From assembly GCA_036310845.1 (NCBI GenBank), contig JAXJRB010000133.1, positions 6,714-70,713 of the forward strand: a DNA stretch of 64,000 bases, in the 5' to 3' direction. The stretch's first letter is position 1; every line of letters starts with the position of its first letter. This stretch comes from COE1 sp036310845. GTDB lineage: Bacteria > Bacillota > Clostridia > Lachnospirales > Lachnospiraceae. A program made the translations under genes and the position numbers. The notes under the pieces were generated by a model that was not told the DNA's origin, made no database searches, and saw nothing but the letters and a program-made list of their open reading frames with translations. Shown here piece by piece: positions 17,538-25,608 of the stretch.

Positions 17538-18035
17538 ATGGTAAGACCAGAAGGGATGAAACGAATTTCTAAAGTGGATGCATATCTAAATTGTGCGGAG
17601 AACTTTGCCTATCGTAGTACATGCATTAAACGTAAATATGGTGCAGTTATTGTAAAAGATGATGCGGTTATATCGACAGGATATAATGGTTCACCAAGAG
17701 GGTTTGAAAATTGTTGTGATGTAGGAGAATGCCCCAGAATTCGTATGAATTTGCATCAAGGTGAGGGATATGCTATGTGCAGGGCTGTGCATGCAGAAGC
17801 AAATGCATTGTTGAATTGTTCTAGAGAGCAGACAATTGGTGCAGATTTGTATCTGGCAGGAGTTAATCCGGCAGATTTATCCGTGCATAAGGCAAAGCCT
17901 TGTCCTCTTTGTGCACGAATGATTATTCAGGCAGGAATTCGTAATGTATATTTACGCAACGGTGAGGGAGAAAATAACTTTGAAGTGATTCCAGCAGCAG
18001 AATTAGAGTGGTATACCAAGGATGAGGTGAAATGA
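17538..18035 (+). CDS. Deoxycytidylate deaminase-type zinc deaminase (ComEB/dCMP deaminase)
   Basis: The enzyme deaminates dCMP to dUMP for thymidylate synthesis. The 165-residue protein has the zinc motif HAE at 85-87 and PCPLC at 121-125, with the family-typical TGYNGSPRGFENC near 47-59 and an additional cysteine/histidine set (CCDVGECPR). These match the dCMP deaminase/ComEB family rather than cytidine deaminase. GGAGAG lies eight bases before ATG 17538. It is monocistronic as far as the sequence shows. Confidence 0.9.
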   Translation: MVRPEGMKRISKVDAYLNCAENFAYRSTCIKRKYGAVIVKDDAVISTGYNGSPRGFENCCDVGECPRIRMNLHQGEGYAMCRAVHAEANALLNCSREQTIGADLYLAGVNPADLSVHKAKPCPLCARMIIQAGIRNVYLRNGEGENNFEVIPAAELEWYTKDEVK

Positions 18036-18220
18036 TAGCAAGTAGAACGTAACAAGTCATAAATGGTTGCTGGAACGAGGTACGTGTGAACCGTAATGAT
18101 ATTTTTTATTGTTTTTTCATAGGAGTTACTATGGTATTTTGGATTTTAATGTGCTAGTATTAGTAAGTTAGAGATAACTATATGAATAGTAAATGGTTAA
18201 GCATATAGGAGGTTGGAATA

Positions 18221-19420
18221 ATGACTAAGATAGATATTTTCTCTGGTTTTTTAGGAGCTGGCAAGACGACTTTGATAAAGAAGCTGCTACAGGAAGCAAT
18301 GGATGCATCCAAAGTAGTGTTAATTGAGAATGAATTTGGTGAAATTGGTATTGATGGAGGCTTTTTAAAGGAAGCTGGAGTTGAGATTAAGGAAATGAAT
18401 CAAGGTTGTATCTGTTGCTCATTGGTAGGTGATTTTGGTGCTTCTTTGGCAGAGGTATTAGAGAAGTATCAGCCAGAGAGAATCTTAATTGAACCTTCAG
18501 GTGTTGGTAAACTTTCTGATGTTATGAAAGCTGTTCAGGATATAGATTCCGATGTAGAAGTTACTTTAAATAGTGCGGTTGTAGTAGTTGATGCAAATAA
18601 GTGTAAGATGTATGCAAAGAACTTTGGTGAATTTTTCTTGAATCAGATTGAGCATGCAGGAACAATTATTTTAAGTAGAACAGCAGGAATTAGTGAAAGT
18701 AAACTTGCAACTGCAATTGAAATTATTCGTGAGCATAATGATAAAGCAACGATTATAACAACTCCTTGGGATGAGCTTGATGGAAAGCAGATATTAGAAA
18801 CAATTGAAAAGGCAAAGGATTTAGAAGCAGAGTTGATGGCAGAAGTTGCACATCATCATGAGCATGGAGAACATTGCACGTGTGGTTGTCATGACCACGA
18901 GCATTCTCATCAAGACCACGAGGAGCATGAACATGAGCATCACCACCATCATGAGCACGATGAGCATTGTACATGTGGATGTCATGAACATGAGCATCAC
19001 CATCATCATGAGCATGATGAGCATTGTACATGCGGATGTCATGAGCATGAACATGAACATCACCACCATCATGAGCACGATGAGCATTGTACATGCGGAT
19101 GTCATGAACATCATCATGATCATGAAGGACACCACCACCATGCGGATGAGGTGTTTGCAAGTTGGGGAATGGAAACACCAACAGCGTATACAGCAACCGA
19201 GATTGAAGAGATTCTTAAGAAGCTGGAAGAGGAAGAAAACTATGGTATTATTCTTCGTGCAAAGGGTATGGTTCCGGCAGGAGATGGTACTTGGGTAAAC
19301 TTCGATTATGTACCGGGAGAAAGCAATGTAAGACTAGGTGCGGCAGAAGTAACAGGTAAGATTTGTGTGATTGGTTCTAAGTTACAGGAAGAGAATCTTA
19401 AGAAATTATTTGAGAAATAG
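18221..19420 (+). CDS. G3E-family (CobW/COG0523) GTPase with long His/Cys repeat
   Basis: COG0523 GTPases are metal chaperones or insertases. The 399-residue protein has Walker A GFLGAGKTT at 9-17, the CxCC metal motif GCICC at 62-66, and a CobW C-terminal domain from about 315. Residues 211-307 form a His-rich insert with four CTCGC motifs (219, 250, 269 and 290), each flanked by HDEH/HEH runs, a large metal-binding store. The usual NKxD guanine motif is replaced by SRTA near 152-155. GGAGG precedes the ATG. CCGTAATGAT at about 18090 resembles half of a Firmicute Zur box, which is weak evidence. A second G3E protein follows after 13 bases. Confidence 0.9.
   Translation: MTKIDIFSGFLGAGKTTLIKKLLQEAMDASKVVLIENEFGEIGIDGGFLKEAGVEIKEMNQGCICCSLVGDFGASLAEVLEKYQPERILIEPSGVGKLSDVMKAVQDIDSDVEVTLNSAVVVVDANKCKMYAKNFGEFFLNQIEHAGTIILSRTAGISESKLATAIEIIREHNDKATIITTPWDELDGKQILETIEKAKDLEAELMAEVAHHHEHGEHCTCGCHDHEHSHQDHEEHEHEHHHHHEHDEHCTCGCHEHEHHHHHEHDEHCTCGCHEHEHEHHHHHEHDEHCTCGCHEHHHDHEGHHHHADEVFASWGMETPTAYTATEIEEILKKLEEEENYGIILRAKGMVPAGDGTWVNFDYVPGESNVRLGAAEVTGKICVIGSKLQEENLKKLFEK
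18851..19141 (+). repeat. Intragenic His/Cys-coding repeat
   Basis: Four imperfect units of 57-93 bases, each containing a version of GAGCATTGTACATGTGGATG, encode the metal-binding insert of the G3E GTPase. The units at 18.95-19.10 kb are nearly identical, so they arose by recent duplication and may vary in number between strains. The repeat keeps several frames open by composition alone. Confidence 0.9.
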
Positions 19421-19433
19421 TTGGAGATAATGT

Positions 19434-20366
19434 ATGAAGCCAGTTTATATTATTAATGGTTTTTTGGAGAGTGGTAAAACAGAATTTATTACATTTACCA
19501 TTTCTCAGCCTTACTTTCAGATACGTGGTAAGACATTATTAATCGTATGTGAAGAAGGTGAAGTAGAATATGATGAAAAACTCTTAAAAAAGAGTAGAGC
19601 AGTGATGGAAGTCATTGAGGATGAGGAAGACTTTACAGCAGAGAAACTGTTAGAGTTGGAAAAAGAGCATAAGCCAGAACGTATTGTGATTGAATATAAC
19701 GGTATGTGGAATTGCAAAGATATGAAACTTCCTTGGCATTGGGAGGTAGAACAGCAGATTACCACCGTTAATGGTGCTACTTTCCAAACCTATTATGCGA
19801 ATATGAAGTCTCTTGTTGCAGAGCAGGTGAGAAAATCAGAACTGATTATTTTTAATCGTTGTGATGGACTTAATGATCAGCTTGCAAATTTTAAGAGAAG
19901 TATAAAAGCGGTAAATCCTCAGGCAGAAATAATTTTTGAAGATGAAAATGGAGAGATTAATCAGCTGTTAGAGGAAGATTTACCTTATGACTTGAATCAG
20001 GCTGTTATCCCGCTTGATAACATGGGCTATGGTATTTGGTATTTAGATTCTATGGACAACTTGGATAGATATCTAGGAAAAACAGTTAAGTTTGTTGGTA
20101 TGGTATTAAAGCCAAAGGAGTTTCCGCAGAATTATTTTGTGCCGGGAAGAATGGCAATGACCTGTTGTGCGGATGATATGGCATTCCTTGGATTTGCCTG
20201 TGAATATGATAAGGCATATGAGCTTGTGGAAAAATCGTGGGTAGAGGTAACAGCTACTGTGGATAAGGAATATCGTCCGGAATTTAGAGCAGAAGGACCG
20301 GTTTTACGTGCAGTTAGCGTTGTGGCAACAAAGAAACCAAAGGATGAGATTATCAGTTTTACTTAA
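19434..20366 (+). CDS. G3E-type GTPase fused to a TIGR03943-like domain
   Basis: This 310-residue protein has an N-terminal P-loop GTPase with Walker A GFLESGKTEF at 9-18 and a guanine-binding FNRCDG near 140. It lacks the CxCC motif of true CobW proteins. From about 213 it carries VGMVLKPKEFPQNYFVPGR, then MAMTCCADDMAFLGF, which is the pattern of TIGR03943/YcgQ-type proteins that are usually encoded beside permeases and zinc-regulated genes. The fusion with a GTPase is notable. Its ATG lies 13 bases after the preceding G3E gene, so the two are surely an operon; a role in zinc or other metal handling is inference. Confidence 0.8.
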   Translation: MKPVYIINGFLESGKTEFITFTISQPYFQIRGKTLLIVCEEGEVEYDEKLLKKSRAVMEVIEDEEDFTAEKLLELEKEHKPERIVIEYNGMWNCKDMKLPWHWEVEQQITTVNGATFQTYYANMKSLVAEQVRKSELIIFNRCDGLNDQLANFKRSIKAVNPQAEIIFEDENGEINQLLEEDLPYDLNQAVIPLDNMGYGIWYLDSMDNLDRYLGKTVKFVGMVLKPKEFPQNYFVPGRMAMTCCADDMAFLGFACEYDKAYELVEKSWVEVTATVDKEYRPEFRAEGPVLRAVSVVATKKPKDEIISFT

Positions 20367-20400
20367 TTGTAAAGGTACTGAAATAATTAAGAGATATTAT

Positions 20401-20433
20401 AAGAGCCCGAAATCTAAGGATTTCGGGCTCTTT
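20401..20433 (+). terminator. Bidirectional terminator between G3E operon and pyrBI
   Basis: AAGAGCCCGAAATC pairs perfectly with GATTTCGGGCTCTT around TAAG. It can serve both the plus-strand GTPase operon and the minus-strand pyrI. Confidence 0.93.
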
Positions 20434-20449
20434 AAGGATATAGACATAA

Positions 20450-20884
20450 TTAAAATTCTTTACTTCCGTATTTTTCTTCACAATACTTGCAACGATATAC
20501 TTCCTTTGCTTCATCGGTTAAAACAAAAATATGCGGCAGCTCCTGTTCAATGGAAGTGATACAGCGAGGATTTTTACATTTTAAAACGTTTCTAATTTCT
20601 TTTGGCAAAGTAAGTGGAAGCTTCTTAACAATTTCACAATTTTTAACGACATTAACGGTAATGTTATGATCAATAAATCCTAAGATATCAAGGTTTAAGG
20701 TGTTGATGTCACATTCAACCTTTAAAATATCTTTTTTTCCCATTTTTTCGCTTTTGGCATTTTTAATGATGGCAACAGTACAGTCAAGCTTATCTAATCC
20801 AAGGTGTTTATAAATACTAAGACTTTTTCCGGCTTTTATATGGTCTAATACGAATCCTTCTTCAATTTTTCCTACATTTAACAT
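20450..20884 (-). CDS. pyrI: Aspartate carbamoyltransferase regulatory chain
   Basis: PyrI binds CTP/ATP and assembles with PyrB into the allosteric ATCase. The 144-residue protein begins with GKIEEGFVLDHIKAG, the allosteric domain, and ends with a zinc domain carrying CKNPRC and CKYC, the four ligands that hold the catalytic chain. The length is slightly under the E. coli protein, typical of Clostridia. Bacillus lacks PyrI, so its presence supports a Clostridial origin. It follows pyrB with 15 bases between them and a clear GGAGG. Confidence 0.96.
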   Translation of the reverse strand: MLNVGKIEEGFVLDHIKAGKSLSIYKHLGLDKLDCTVAIIKNAKSEKMGKKDILKVECDINTLNLDILGFIDHNITVNVVKNCEIVKKLPLTLPKEIRNVLKCKNPRCITSIEQELPHIFVLTDEAKEVYRCKYCEEKYGSKEF

Positions 20885-20899
20885 ATGAAAACCTCCTTT

Positions 20900-21820
20900 T
20901 TAATTATCAATCTTGATTTCAAGTAGTGTGAGGAGTAAGGCCATTCTGACATAGACTCCGTACTGAACCTGACGGAAATATACAGCTCTTGGGTCATCAT
21001 CAACCTCTACAGAAATTTCGTTTACTCGTGGTAAAGGATGCAGTACAATCATATCTTCTTTAGCAAGTTCCATTTTTTCTTTATTTAGAATGTAGAAATC
21101 TTTTAAACGAATATAGTCCTCTTCGTTGAAGAAACGTTCTCTTTGAACACGTGTCATATAAAGAATGTCTAATTCGGACATGACATCTTCCAGTGCAGTA
21201 ACCTCACGATATGGAATATTTTTTTCACGAAGCATTTCAATGATATATTCAGGAATTTTTAATTCATCCGGAGAGATGAATACAAAGTTAATATTGTCAT
21301 ATCGAACCAGTGCGTTAATAAGCGAATGTACGGTCCTTCCGAATTTTAAATCACCACATAAACCGATGGTAAAATTATCTAAACGTCCTTTGATGGCACG
21401 AATGGTAAGCAAGTCTGTCAGTGTCTGTGTAGGATGCTGGTGTCCGCCGTCACCTGCATTAATGACAGGGATACTGGATTTGGTTGCGGCAACCATAGGA
21501 GCACCTTCCTTTGGATGACGCATGGCACAGATATCTGCGTAGCAGGAAATCATGCGAATGGTATCAGATACACTTTCGCCTTTTGCGGCAGAAGATGAAC
21601 CGGCATCGGAGAAACCAAGAACGTTACCACCAAGGCTTAACATAGCAGATTCAAAGCTTAAACGTGTTCTGGTACTAGGCTCATAGAAGCAGGTTGCAAG
21701 CTTCTTGCCAGCACAGGCATGTGCATATTTTGCAGGATTGTGTTCAATATCATCGGCAAGCGTAAAGAGCTTGTCTAGTTCTTCCACGGAAAAATCCAGT
21801 GGGCTCATTAAGTGTCTCAT
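20900..21820 (-). CDS. pyrB: Aspartate carbamoyltransferase catalytic chain
   Basis: PyrB joins carbamoyl phosphate and aspartate in pyrimidine synthesis. The 306-residue protein has the carbamoyl-phosphate loop PSTRTRLSFE near 50, HPTQTLTDL near 132, and HPLPRVNEI near 262, all at usual positions. AGGAGG precedes the ATG at 21820. The gene is preceded by a promoter, a 38-codon leader frame and an overlapping terminator, so expression is probably set by attenuation. Confidence 0.97.
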   Translation of the reverse strand: MRHLMSPLDFSVEELDKLFTLADDIEHNPAKYAHACAGKKLATCFYEPSTRTRLSFESAMLSLGGNVLGFSDAGSSSAAKGESVSDTIRMISCYADICAMRHPKEGAPMVAATKSSIPVINAGDGGHQHPTQTLTDLLTIRAIKGRLDNFTIGLCGDLKFGRTVHSLINALVRYDNINFVFISPDELKIPEYIIEMLREKNIPYREVTALEDVMSELDILYMTRVQRERFFNEEDYIRLKDFYILNKEKMELAKEDMIVLHPLPRVNEISVEVDDDPRAVYFRQVQYGVYVRMALLLTLLEIKIDN

Positions 21821-21853
21821 AAGAATCCTCCTAATATAAAATCAAATGTGCGC

Positions 21854-21881
21854 AAAAAAAGAAGAGAATACTCTCTTCTTT
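21854..21881 (-). terminator. Leader terminator (attenuator) before pyrB
   Basis: On the minus strand AAGAAGAGA pairs with TCTCTTCTT around GTAT, followed by seven T in total. Its 5' arm begins inside the stop codon of the leader frame, so a ribosome ending there would block folding. Confidence 0.88.
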
Positions 21882-21996
21882 AGCTATTTAAATTATAAAA
21901 ATCAAAATGTCTGACAATGAAAAAAGAAATGAAAGTATCGTACTGTCTGGAATGATTACTATGAAGTTTTCTCACATTACCAGTGAATACAGTCAT
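21880..21996 (-). CDS. PyrBI leader peptide (38 aa, candidate)
   Basis: The frame starts at ATG 21996, seven bases after AAGGAGA, and ends with TAA at 21880-21882, at the foot of the attenuator. It encodes MTVFTGNVRKL at the start and FISFFIVRHFDFYNLNS at the end. The final third of its mRNA is very U-rich (TTTCATTTCTTTTTTCATT). This is the design of the E. coli pyrBI leader, where low UTP makes RNA polymerase pause at U tracts so that a closely following ribosome melts the terminator. The peptide itself need have no function. It is a prediction from position, SD and terminator overlap. Confidence 0.72.
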   Translation of the reverse strand: MTVFTGNVRKLHSNHSRQYDTFISFFIVRHFDFYNLNS

Positions 21997-22036
21997 GATA
22001 AAATCTCCTTTTTGTTAGTTTCAATATGCTTTCTAA

Positions 22037-22065
22037 ATCATAGCATATCAGGAGAAGGGTTTCAA
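22037..22065 (-). promoter_or_regulatory. Promoter of pyrBI
   Basis: On the minus strand TTGAAA (22060-22065) and TATGAT (22037-22042) have a 17-base spacer. Transcription would begin near 22030, giving a leader of about 210 bases with the leader frame and attenuator. Confidence 0.8.
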
Positions 22066-22163
22066 TGTTTATTTTGACAAAATAAATAAAGGATAATTAT
22101 AAGATGACAATCGCAGTATATTAATGATATGATATAAATAGACAGAATATTCAGAAAATAAGC

Positions 22164-22200
22164 AACTGTGAAGGTACTGTAGTAATTACGAAAATAATTA
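22164..22200 (+). repeat. 25-bp dispersed repeat, copy upstream of M14 gene
   Basis: AACTGTGAAGGTACTGTAGT is followed by AATTACG and matches the consensus GAAGGTACTGAATAGTTAC. It lies 20-50 bases before the M14 peptidase start. Confidence 0.55.
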
Positions 22201-22216
22201 AAAAGGGGAATGTAAA

Positions 22217-23224
22217 GTGAGATTAGCAAAAGCGATGTTAGTTTTTTGTATTATTTGTATCGGATTTAGTATACCGGTACGAGCACAGGAGCTACTGATG
22301 CCAAAGGCGGAGATTGTAGATACTACAAATCATATTTATACCTATATGGAAATGGAGTGTGATTTGGCAGAGCTTGCAGCATATTATAAAGACAATATGG
22401 CTTGTATATCTATAGGGACGTCTTTGGATTCTAGAACAATATGGGAAGTTGTCATTGGAAATCCACAAGCTCCAAAGGCTATTATTATTGAAGCGGCAGT
22501 GCACGGTCGTGAGTGGATGAATTCGTGGATGCTTATGAAACAAATTGAAGAGCTTATGCAGAATTGGGAAACCCCAATTGCAGAAGGTGTTAAGCTTGGC
22601 GATGTTTTTGAGCAATGTGCAGTATATGTTATTCCTATGGTTAATCCGGATGGAGTAATGATAAGTCAAGGTGGTATTGGCTCGATTCGAATTGAGGCTC
22701 TTCGAGCAAATTTATATCAGATGAAGGGTGCATTGAACCCGACAAGGTGGAAAGCAAATGCTGCGGGTGTGGATATTAATCGCAATTTTATAACAGGGTG
22801 GGGAAGTAAGCAGTCAGTAATAGCTCCTGCATCAGAATGTTATGGTGGAGTTTTCCCTTTTTCAGAGCCGGAGACCATGGCAGTAGCCAATGCATTTGCA
22901 CAGAGAAAATTTGACATTGCAGTGTCTTATCATTCTATGGAAGGAGCAATATATTGGCATGTGGGACAAAGTGGAGAACTGCTGGATAAAACAGCGGCAT
23001 TGGCACTAGAAGTGAGGCAGATTACCGGATATGTCTTAGGAGAACAATCGCCTTTAAAAGGATTAGATTATAACTGGATGATAATGGAGCAAAATACGCC
23101 AACAGTGTTAATTGAAACAGGAACGGTGGCCTGTCCATTGCCATATTCCCAGTGGCAGGAAATATGGATGAGAAATAAGGACTTGATAAAACAGTTGGCA
23201 TGCATAATTGCTGTTAAGTGGTGA
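22217..23224 (+). CDS. Secreted M14-family zinc carboxypeptidase
   Basis: This 335-residue protein has a signal peptide (MLVFCIICIGFSIPVRA, likely cut near 23) followed by an M14 domain. The zinc ligands are His96 and Glu99 in AVHGREW and His239 in SYHSMEG. The substrate-binding motif DINRNF is at 186-191 and the catalytic Glu300 is in LIETGT. Bacterial M14 enzymes of this size often cut gamma-D-Glu-diaminopimelate bonds in peptidoglycan; that specificity is inferred. The start is GTG with AAGGGG nine bases upstream. A second, cytoplasmic-type M14 gene lies at 45 kb. Confidence 0.88.
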   Translation: MRLAKAMLVFCIICIGFSIPVRAQELLMPKAEIVDTTNHIYTYMEMECDLAELAAYYKDNMACISIGTSLDSRTIWEVVIGNPQAPKAIIIEAAVHGREWMNSWMLMKQIEELMQNWETPIAEGVKLGDVFEQCAVYVIPMVNPDGVMISQGGIGSIRIEALRANLYQMKGALNPTRWKANAAGVDINRNFITGWGSKQSVIAPASECYGGVFPFSEPETMAVANAFAQRKFDIAVSYHSMEGAIYWHVGQSGELLDKTAALALEVRQITGYVLGEQSPLKGLDYNWMIMEQNTPTVLIETGTVACPLPYSQWQEIWMRNKDLIKQLACIIAVKW

Positions 23225-23233
23225 GAATGAGTT

Positions 23234-23277
23234 GAAAACGATGGTAAAGACTAAGATATCCTTTATCATCGTTTTTT
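23234..23277 (+). terminator. Terminator after M14 gene
   Basis: AAAACGATGGTAAAG pairs with CTTTATCATCGTTTT with one G-U, and a T run follows. Confidence 0.85.
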
Positions 23278-23504
23278 GTATGCTCTTGTGATATGTTGAT
23301 TGACAAAGTATAATGGAAAAGATGATGGTGTAAATTATTGCCTGCGAACAAGAAGTGAACAGATAAGTCAATCTATGTCAGGATATTTTGTAACCCAAAT
23401 AAGCATGATATATGGAGTAATTATTTTGATGATTAGTTGCTTTTCAAACGAACAATTGAGCAGGAATAAGAATTTAGTATGAAGAAGGAGGCGCAGTAGC
23501 GAAA

Positions 23505-23870
23505 ATGGAATTCAAAGAACGCAAAAGATGGGTGTTTTTCGGACTTCCGTTTACTTTTACGGTTTATACGGTAAAAGAAAATGGTATTACAGTTAATATG
23601 GGATTTTTAAATAGGCAGGAAGAGGACTGTTATATGTATAAGGTTCAGGATGTAACCTTAAAAGCTTCTCTTTTTGAGAGAATGTTTGGATTAGCAACAA
23701 TCGTATGCCATACAGGTGATACAACGAATCCTAAGCTTATTTTAGAGCACATAAAAAATGCAAAAAAAGTTAAGGAATTTATTTGGGAACAGTCTGAGAT
23801 TGCTAGAAGAAAGCGCAGAACGATGAATGTGCAGGATATTAGTGCAGGCGAGATAGAAGAAATGGAATAA
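23505..23870 (+). CDS. Small PH-like (bPH) domain protein
   Basis: This 121-residue protein has a basic start and the strand pattern FGLPFTFTVYTVKENGITVNMGFLN, then CYMYKVQDVTLKASLFERMFGLATIVCHTGD. This matches bacterial PH (DUF304/YdbT-like) domains, where a helix follows the repeated strand pair. Here there is a single domain and no membrane segment. The C-terminus is basic and helical. GGAGG is 13 bases from the ATG, a long spacing. Its function is unknown, and the flanking 280 bases upstream contain only a terminator. Confidence 0.6.
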   Translation: MEFKERKRWVFFGLPFTFTVYTVKENGITVNMGFLNRQEEDCYMYKVQDVTLKASLFERMFGLATIVCHTGDTTNPKLILEHIKNAKKVKEFIWEQSEIARRKRRTMNVQDISAGEIEEME

Positions 23871-23887
23871 ATAGACAATATGTAATG

Positions 23888-23920
23888 ATAAGTAGGATTT
23901 TTTAAGTCCTACTTATTTTT
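23888..23920 (+). terminator. Bidirectional terminator between convergent genes
   Basis: ATAAGTAGGA (23888-23897) pairs with TCCTACTTAT (23907-23916). The hairpin includes the stop codon of the minus-strand gene, and T runs lie on both sides. Confidence 0.85.
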
Positions 23921-24352
23921 CATTTTTTGGGTTAACAATTTTTCAAACAGTAATCCAGTCAGGAACCAGTATGGGAGGAAATCAAGTCTGATTACTTTCT
24001 GAATATGCCATTTGCTGTGTCCGTAATTCCACGGACAGAGGTTGTGCTTGGTTAACAGTCGTCCGCTGATATATTCTCCTGTGAAAATGCAGGAAGCGTA
24101 GAGTAAGCCACGAAGCCATATCGGAAGCTGGCGCATCAGATAGAAAATGGGCTTTAGCACAGCAACACTTCCATAAATGGGAAACATCCAGATAGAGGTA
24201 GTACCCTTTAAGGACATTTCGCGTTTTCGAAAGGAGTGGAACGCCGTAAACACGATTTCCAGACACCATCCAGTGATTCCACAGCGGATGAAGTCAGAAA
24301 GAAAATGATAAATCGGTAAATGAATAATAAATTGATAAAATAAATGTTTCAT
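23909..24352 (-). CDS. Putative ABC-transporter type IV (CmpB-like) membrane protein
   Basis: This small membrane protein (147 residues from ATG 24352, 159 from ATG 24388) has the PF06541 pattern: GWCLEIVFTAFH, then KGTTSIWMFPIYG, GLLYASCIFTGEYISGRLL, CPWNYG and HIQKVIRLDFLPYW. Such proteins are annotated as type IV ABC permeases without biochemical proof. Four to five hydrophobic segments are visible. Neither start has a clear SD, and the shorter one fits the family beginning better. It lies downstream of a DUF5050 gene, separated by a terminator. Confidence 0.72.
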   Translation of the reverse strand: MKHLFYQFIIHLPIYHFLSDFIRCGITGWCLEIVFTAFHSFRKREMSLKGTTSIWMFPIYGSVAVLKPIFYLMRQLPIWLRGLLYASCIFTGEYISGRLLTKHNLCPWNYGHSKWHIQKVIRLDFLPYWFLTGLLFEKLLTQKMKNK

Positions 24353-24412
24353 GTTTTTAGTATGGTCACAAATACAAAAAGTATTCATAAAGATACAGAA
24401 TAATTATGAGTA

Positions 24413-24440
24413 TAAAAAAGACAGGATATTATAATCCTGC
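24413..24440 (-). terminator. Terminator after DUF5050 gene
   Basis: On the minus strand CAGGAT and ATCCTG pair across an A/T-rich loop that includes the stop codon, followed by TTTTTT. Confidence 0.8.
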
Positions 24441-25451
24441 CAATTTTGCTGATTCAAAAGTGCTGACGGAAACAGCACCATTCACCGGAGTTTTATATAC
24501 GGGTCTTTCTACACCGAATTTTTGAAAATAAACATACTGAGAAGTAATATTTATGTTTTGGTATGCACCATCGGCAACAACTTCAGAAGATGACCCATCT
24601 TTAGAAATACGCTTAAGCTGTGGCGTGTCACCGGCTGTTTGATAATAAATGAATAAATCGGAGATGTTATATAGGTCAGTACGTTCCGGTGTAAGGACCG
24701 TTTTTTGACCACTTGACATATCGAATTTCACTAATGCGTAATTATTGTGAACATCAATATAGTATACTGTAGTACCATCAACAATAGGCATGTACATATC
24801 CTCAGCTAAAATATCAGCTGCATTTTTACTACCTAAAGGAAGCTGCATCAGATGTCCATTTTCTGTCGTATTATTGAAATATAGGGCAGAGTTATTAACA
24901 CATGCAGGAGTTATTTTATAATTCAAAAGAATTTCTGCATTTTCACCGTCTATATCAATTTTCTTTAAATTAACACCTTCTGCTTGTTTAGCAGTATTAT
25001 AGTAGATAGAATTATCCGCAAGGACTAGAGTCTCACTTAGGACACGGTCAAGGCATTTAATCTTGTTTGGATTTTCCTTTTCAGCACGGTAGATTCCGGT
25101 AGTACTAATCATATATCCAAAGCCTTCTCCTGAGCCGGATCCCTTTTGATAAAAGTAGAAGTATTTTCCAGCGGCATTAATGGAGCCGGTTTCCGTTTCA
25201 ATTAGTTTTTCCATTTCGGTTTCATTTGGGCGCATGCGATAAAGAGCATAATTGTCATACGGATTGGAAAAATACACATAACCATCATCCTCACAAAAAA
25301 GCCCTCCATTATAAAGATTTCCAGCAGTATTTCCAACGGTTCCAACTGGATTTTTATCAATGCGTTGATTTAATTGAACTACAATGCCGGTTGCAATAAA
25401 TAAAACAATAATGAAAAAAATAGAAAATATTAATATAATTTTTCTTTTCAT
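24429..25451 (-). CDS. Membrane-anchored DUF5050 beta-propeller-like protein
   Basis: This 340-residue protein has one N-terminal transmembrane segment (IILIFSIFFIIVLFIATGIVV) and then repeated blades with patterns such as DGYVYFSNPYDNYALYRM, GKYFYFYQKG, DNSIYYN, GTTVYYIDVHNNYALVKF and SQYVYFQKFG. Such YxY/W repeats mark DUF5050 proteins, which probably fold as beta-propellers outside the membrane. The role is unknown. A TTG start at 25457 is possible, but ATG 25451 has a run of six G eight bases upstream and is preferred. Confidence 0.78.
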   Translation of the reverse strand: MKRKIILIFSIFFIIVLFIATGIVVQLNQRIDKNPVGTVGNTAGNLYNGGLFCEDDGYVYFSNPYDNYALYRMRPNETEMEKLIETETGSINAAGKYFYFYQKGSGSGEGFGYMISTTGIYRAEKENPNKIKCLDRVLSETLVLADNSIYYNTAKQAEGVNLKKIDIDGENAEILLNYKITPACVNNSALYFNNTTENGHLMQLPLGSKNAADILAEDMYMPIVDGTTVYYIDVHNNYALVKFDMSSGQKTVLTPERTDLYNISDLFIYYQTAGDTPQLKRISKDGSSSEVVADGAYQNINITSQYVYFQKFGVERPVYKTPVNGAVSVSTFESAKLAGL

Positions 25452-25519
25452 AAACAATTCCCCCCTATATTAAATATTATAAAGAATTTTCTACAAAAAG
25501 AAAAGAGGGGTTATATATT

Positions 25520-25548
25520 TTTACAAAGAAGAATTGGTGTGCTATACT
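25520..25548 (+). promoter_or_regulatory. Promoter of pheA
   Basis: TTTACA (25520-25525) and TATACT (25543-25548) have a 17-base spacer. The leader to the pheA ATG is about 55 bases and shows no leader peptide or T-box. Confidence 0.75.
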
Positions 25549-25608
25549 AAAAAAGAAATACTTTAGGTTACTGCAATGGAGTGAATAGTAGCTACATATA
25601 GGAAGGAC

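Noticed and set aside
18080..18110. Zur operator upstream of the G3E gene
   Set aside because: Only half of the palindrome resembles a Zur box; too weak to list as a feature.
18753..19298. Three further open frames over the His/Cys repeat
   Set aside because: A three-base-periodic repeat lacks stops in other frames; products are Met/His or Met/Val monotony.
20308..20559. 83-codon frame after the second G3E gene
   Set aside because: It crosses the terminator and runs antisense into pyrI.
21840..22030. PyrR-binding attenuator or T-box before pyrB
   Set aside because: No competing anti-terminator stem, PyrR-type loop, or T-box motif found; the leader frame explains the layout better.
23300..23482. 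60-codon frame between M14 and PH-like genes
   Set aside because: No SD, no recognisable motif, and its overlap with terminator-flanked DNA argues against a gene.
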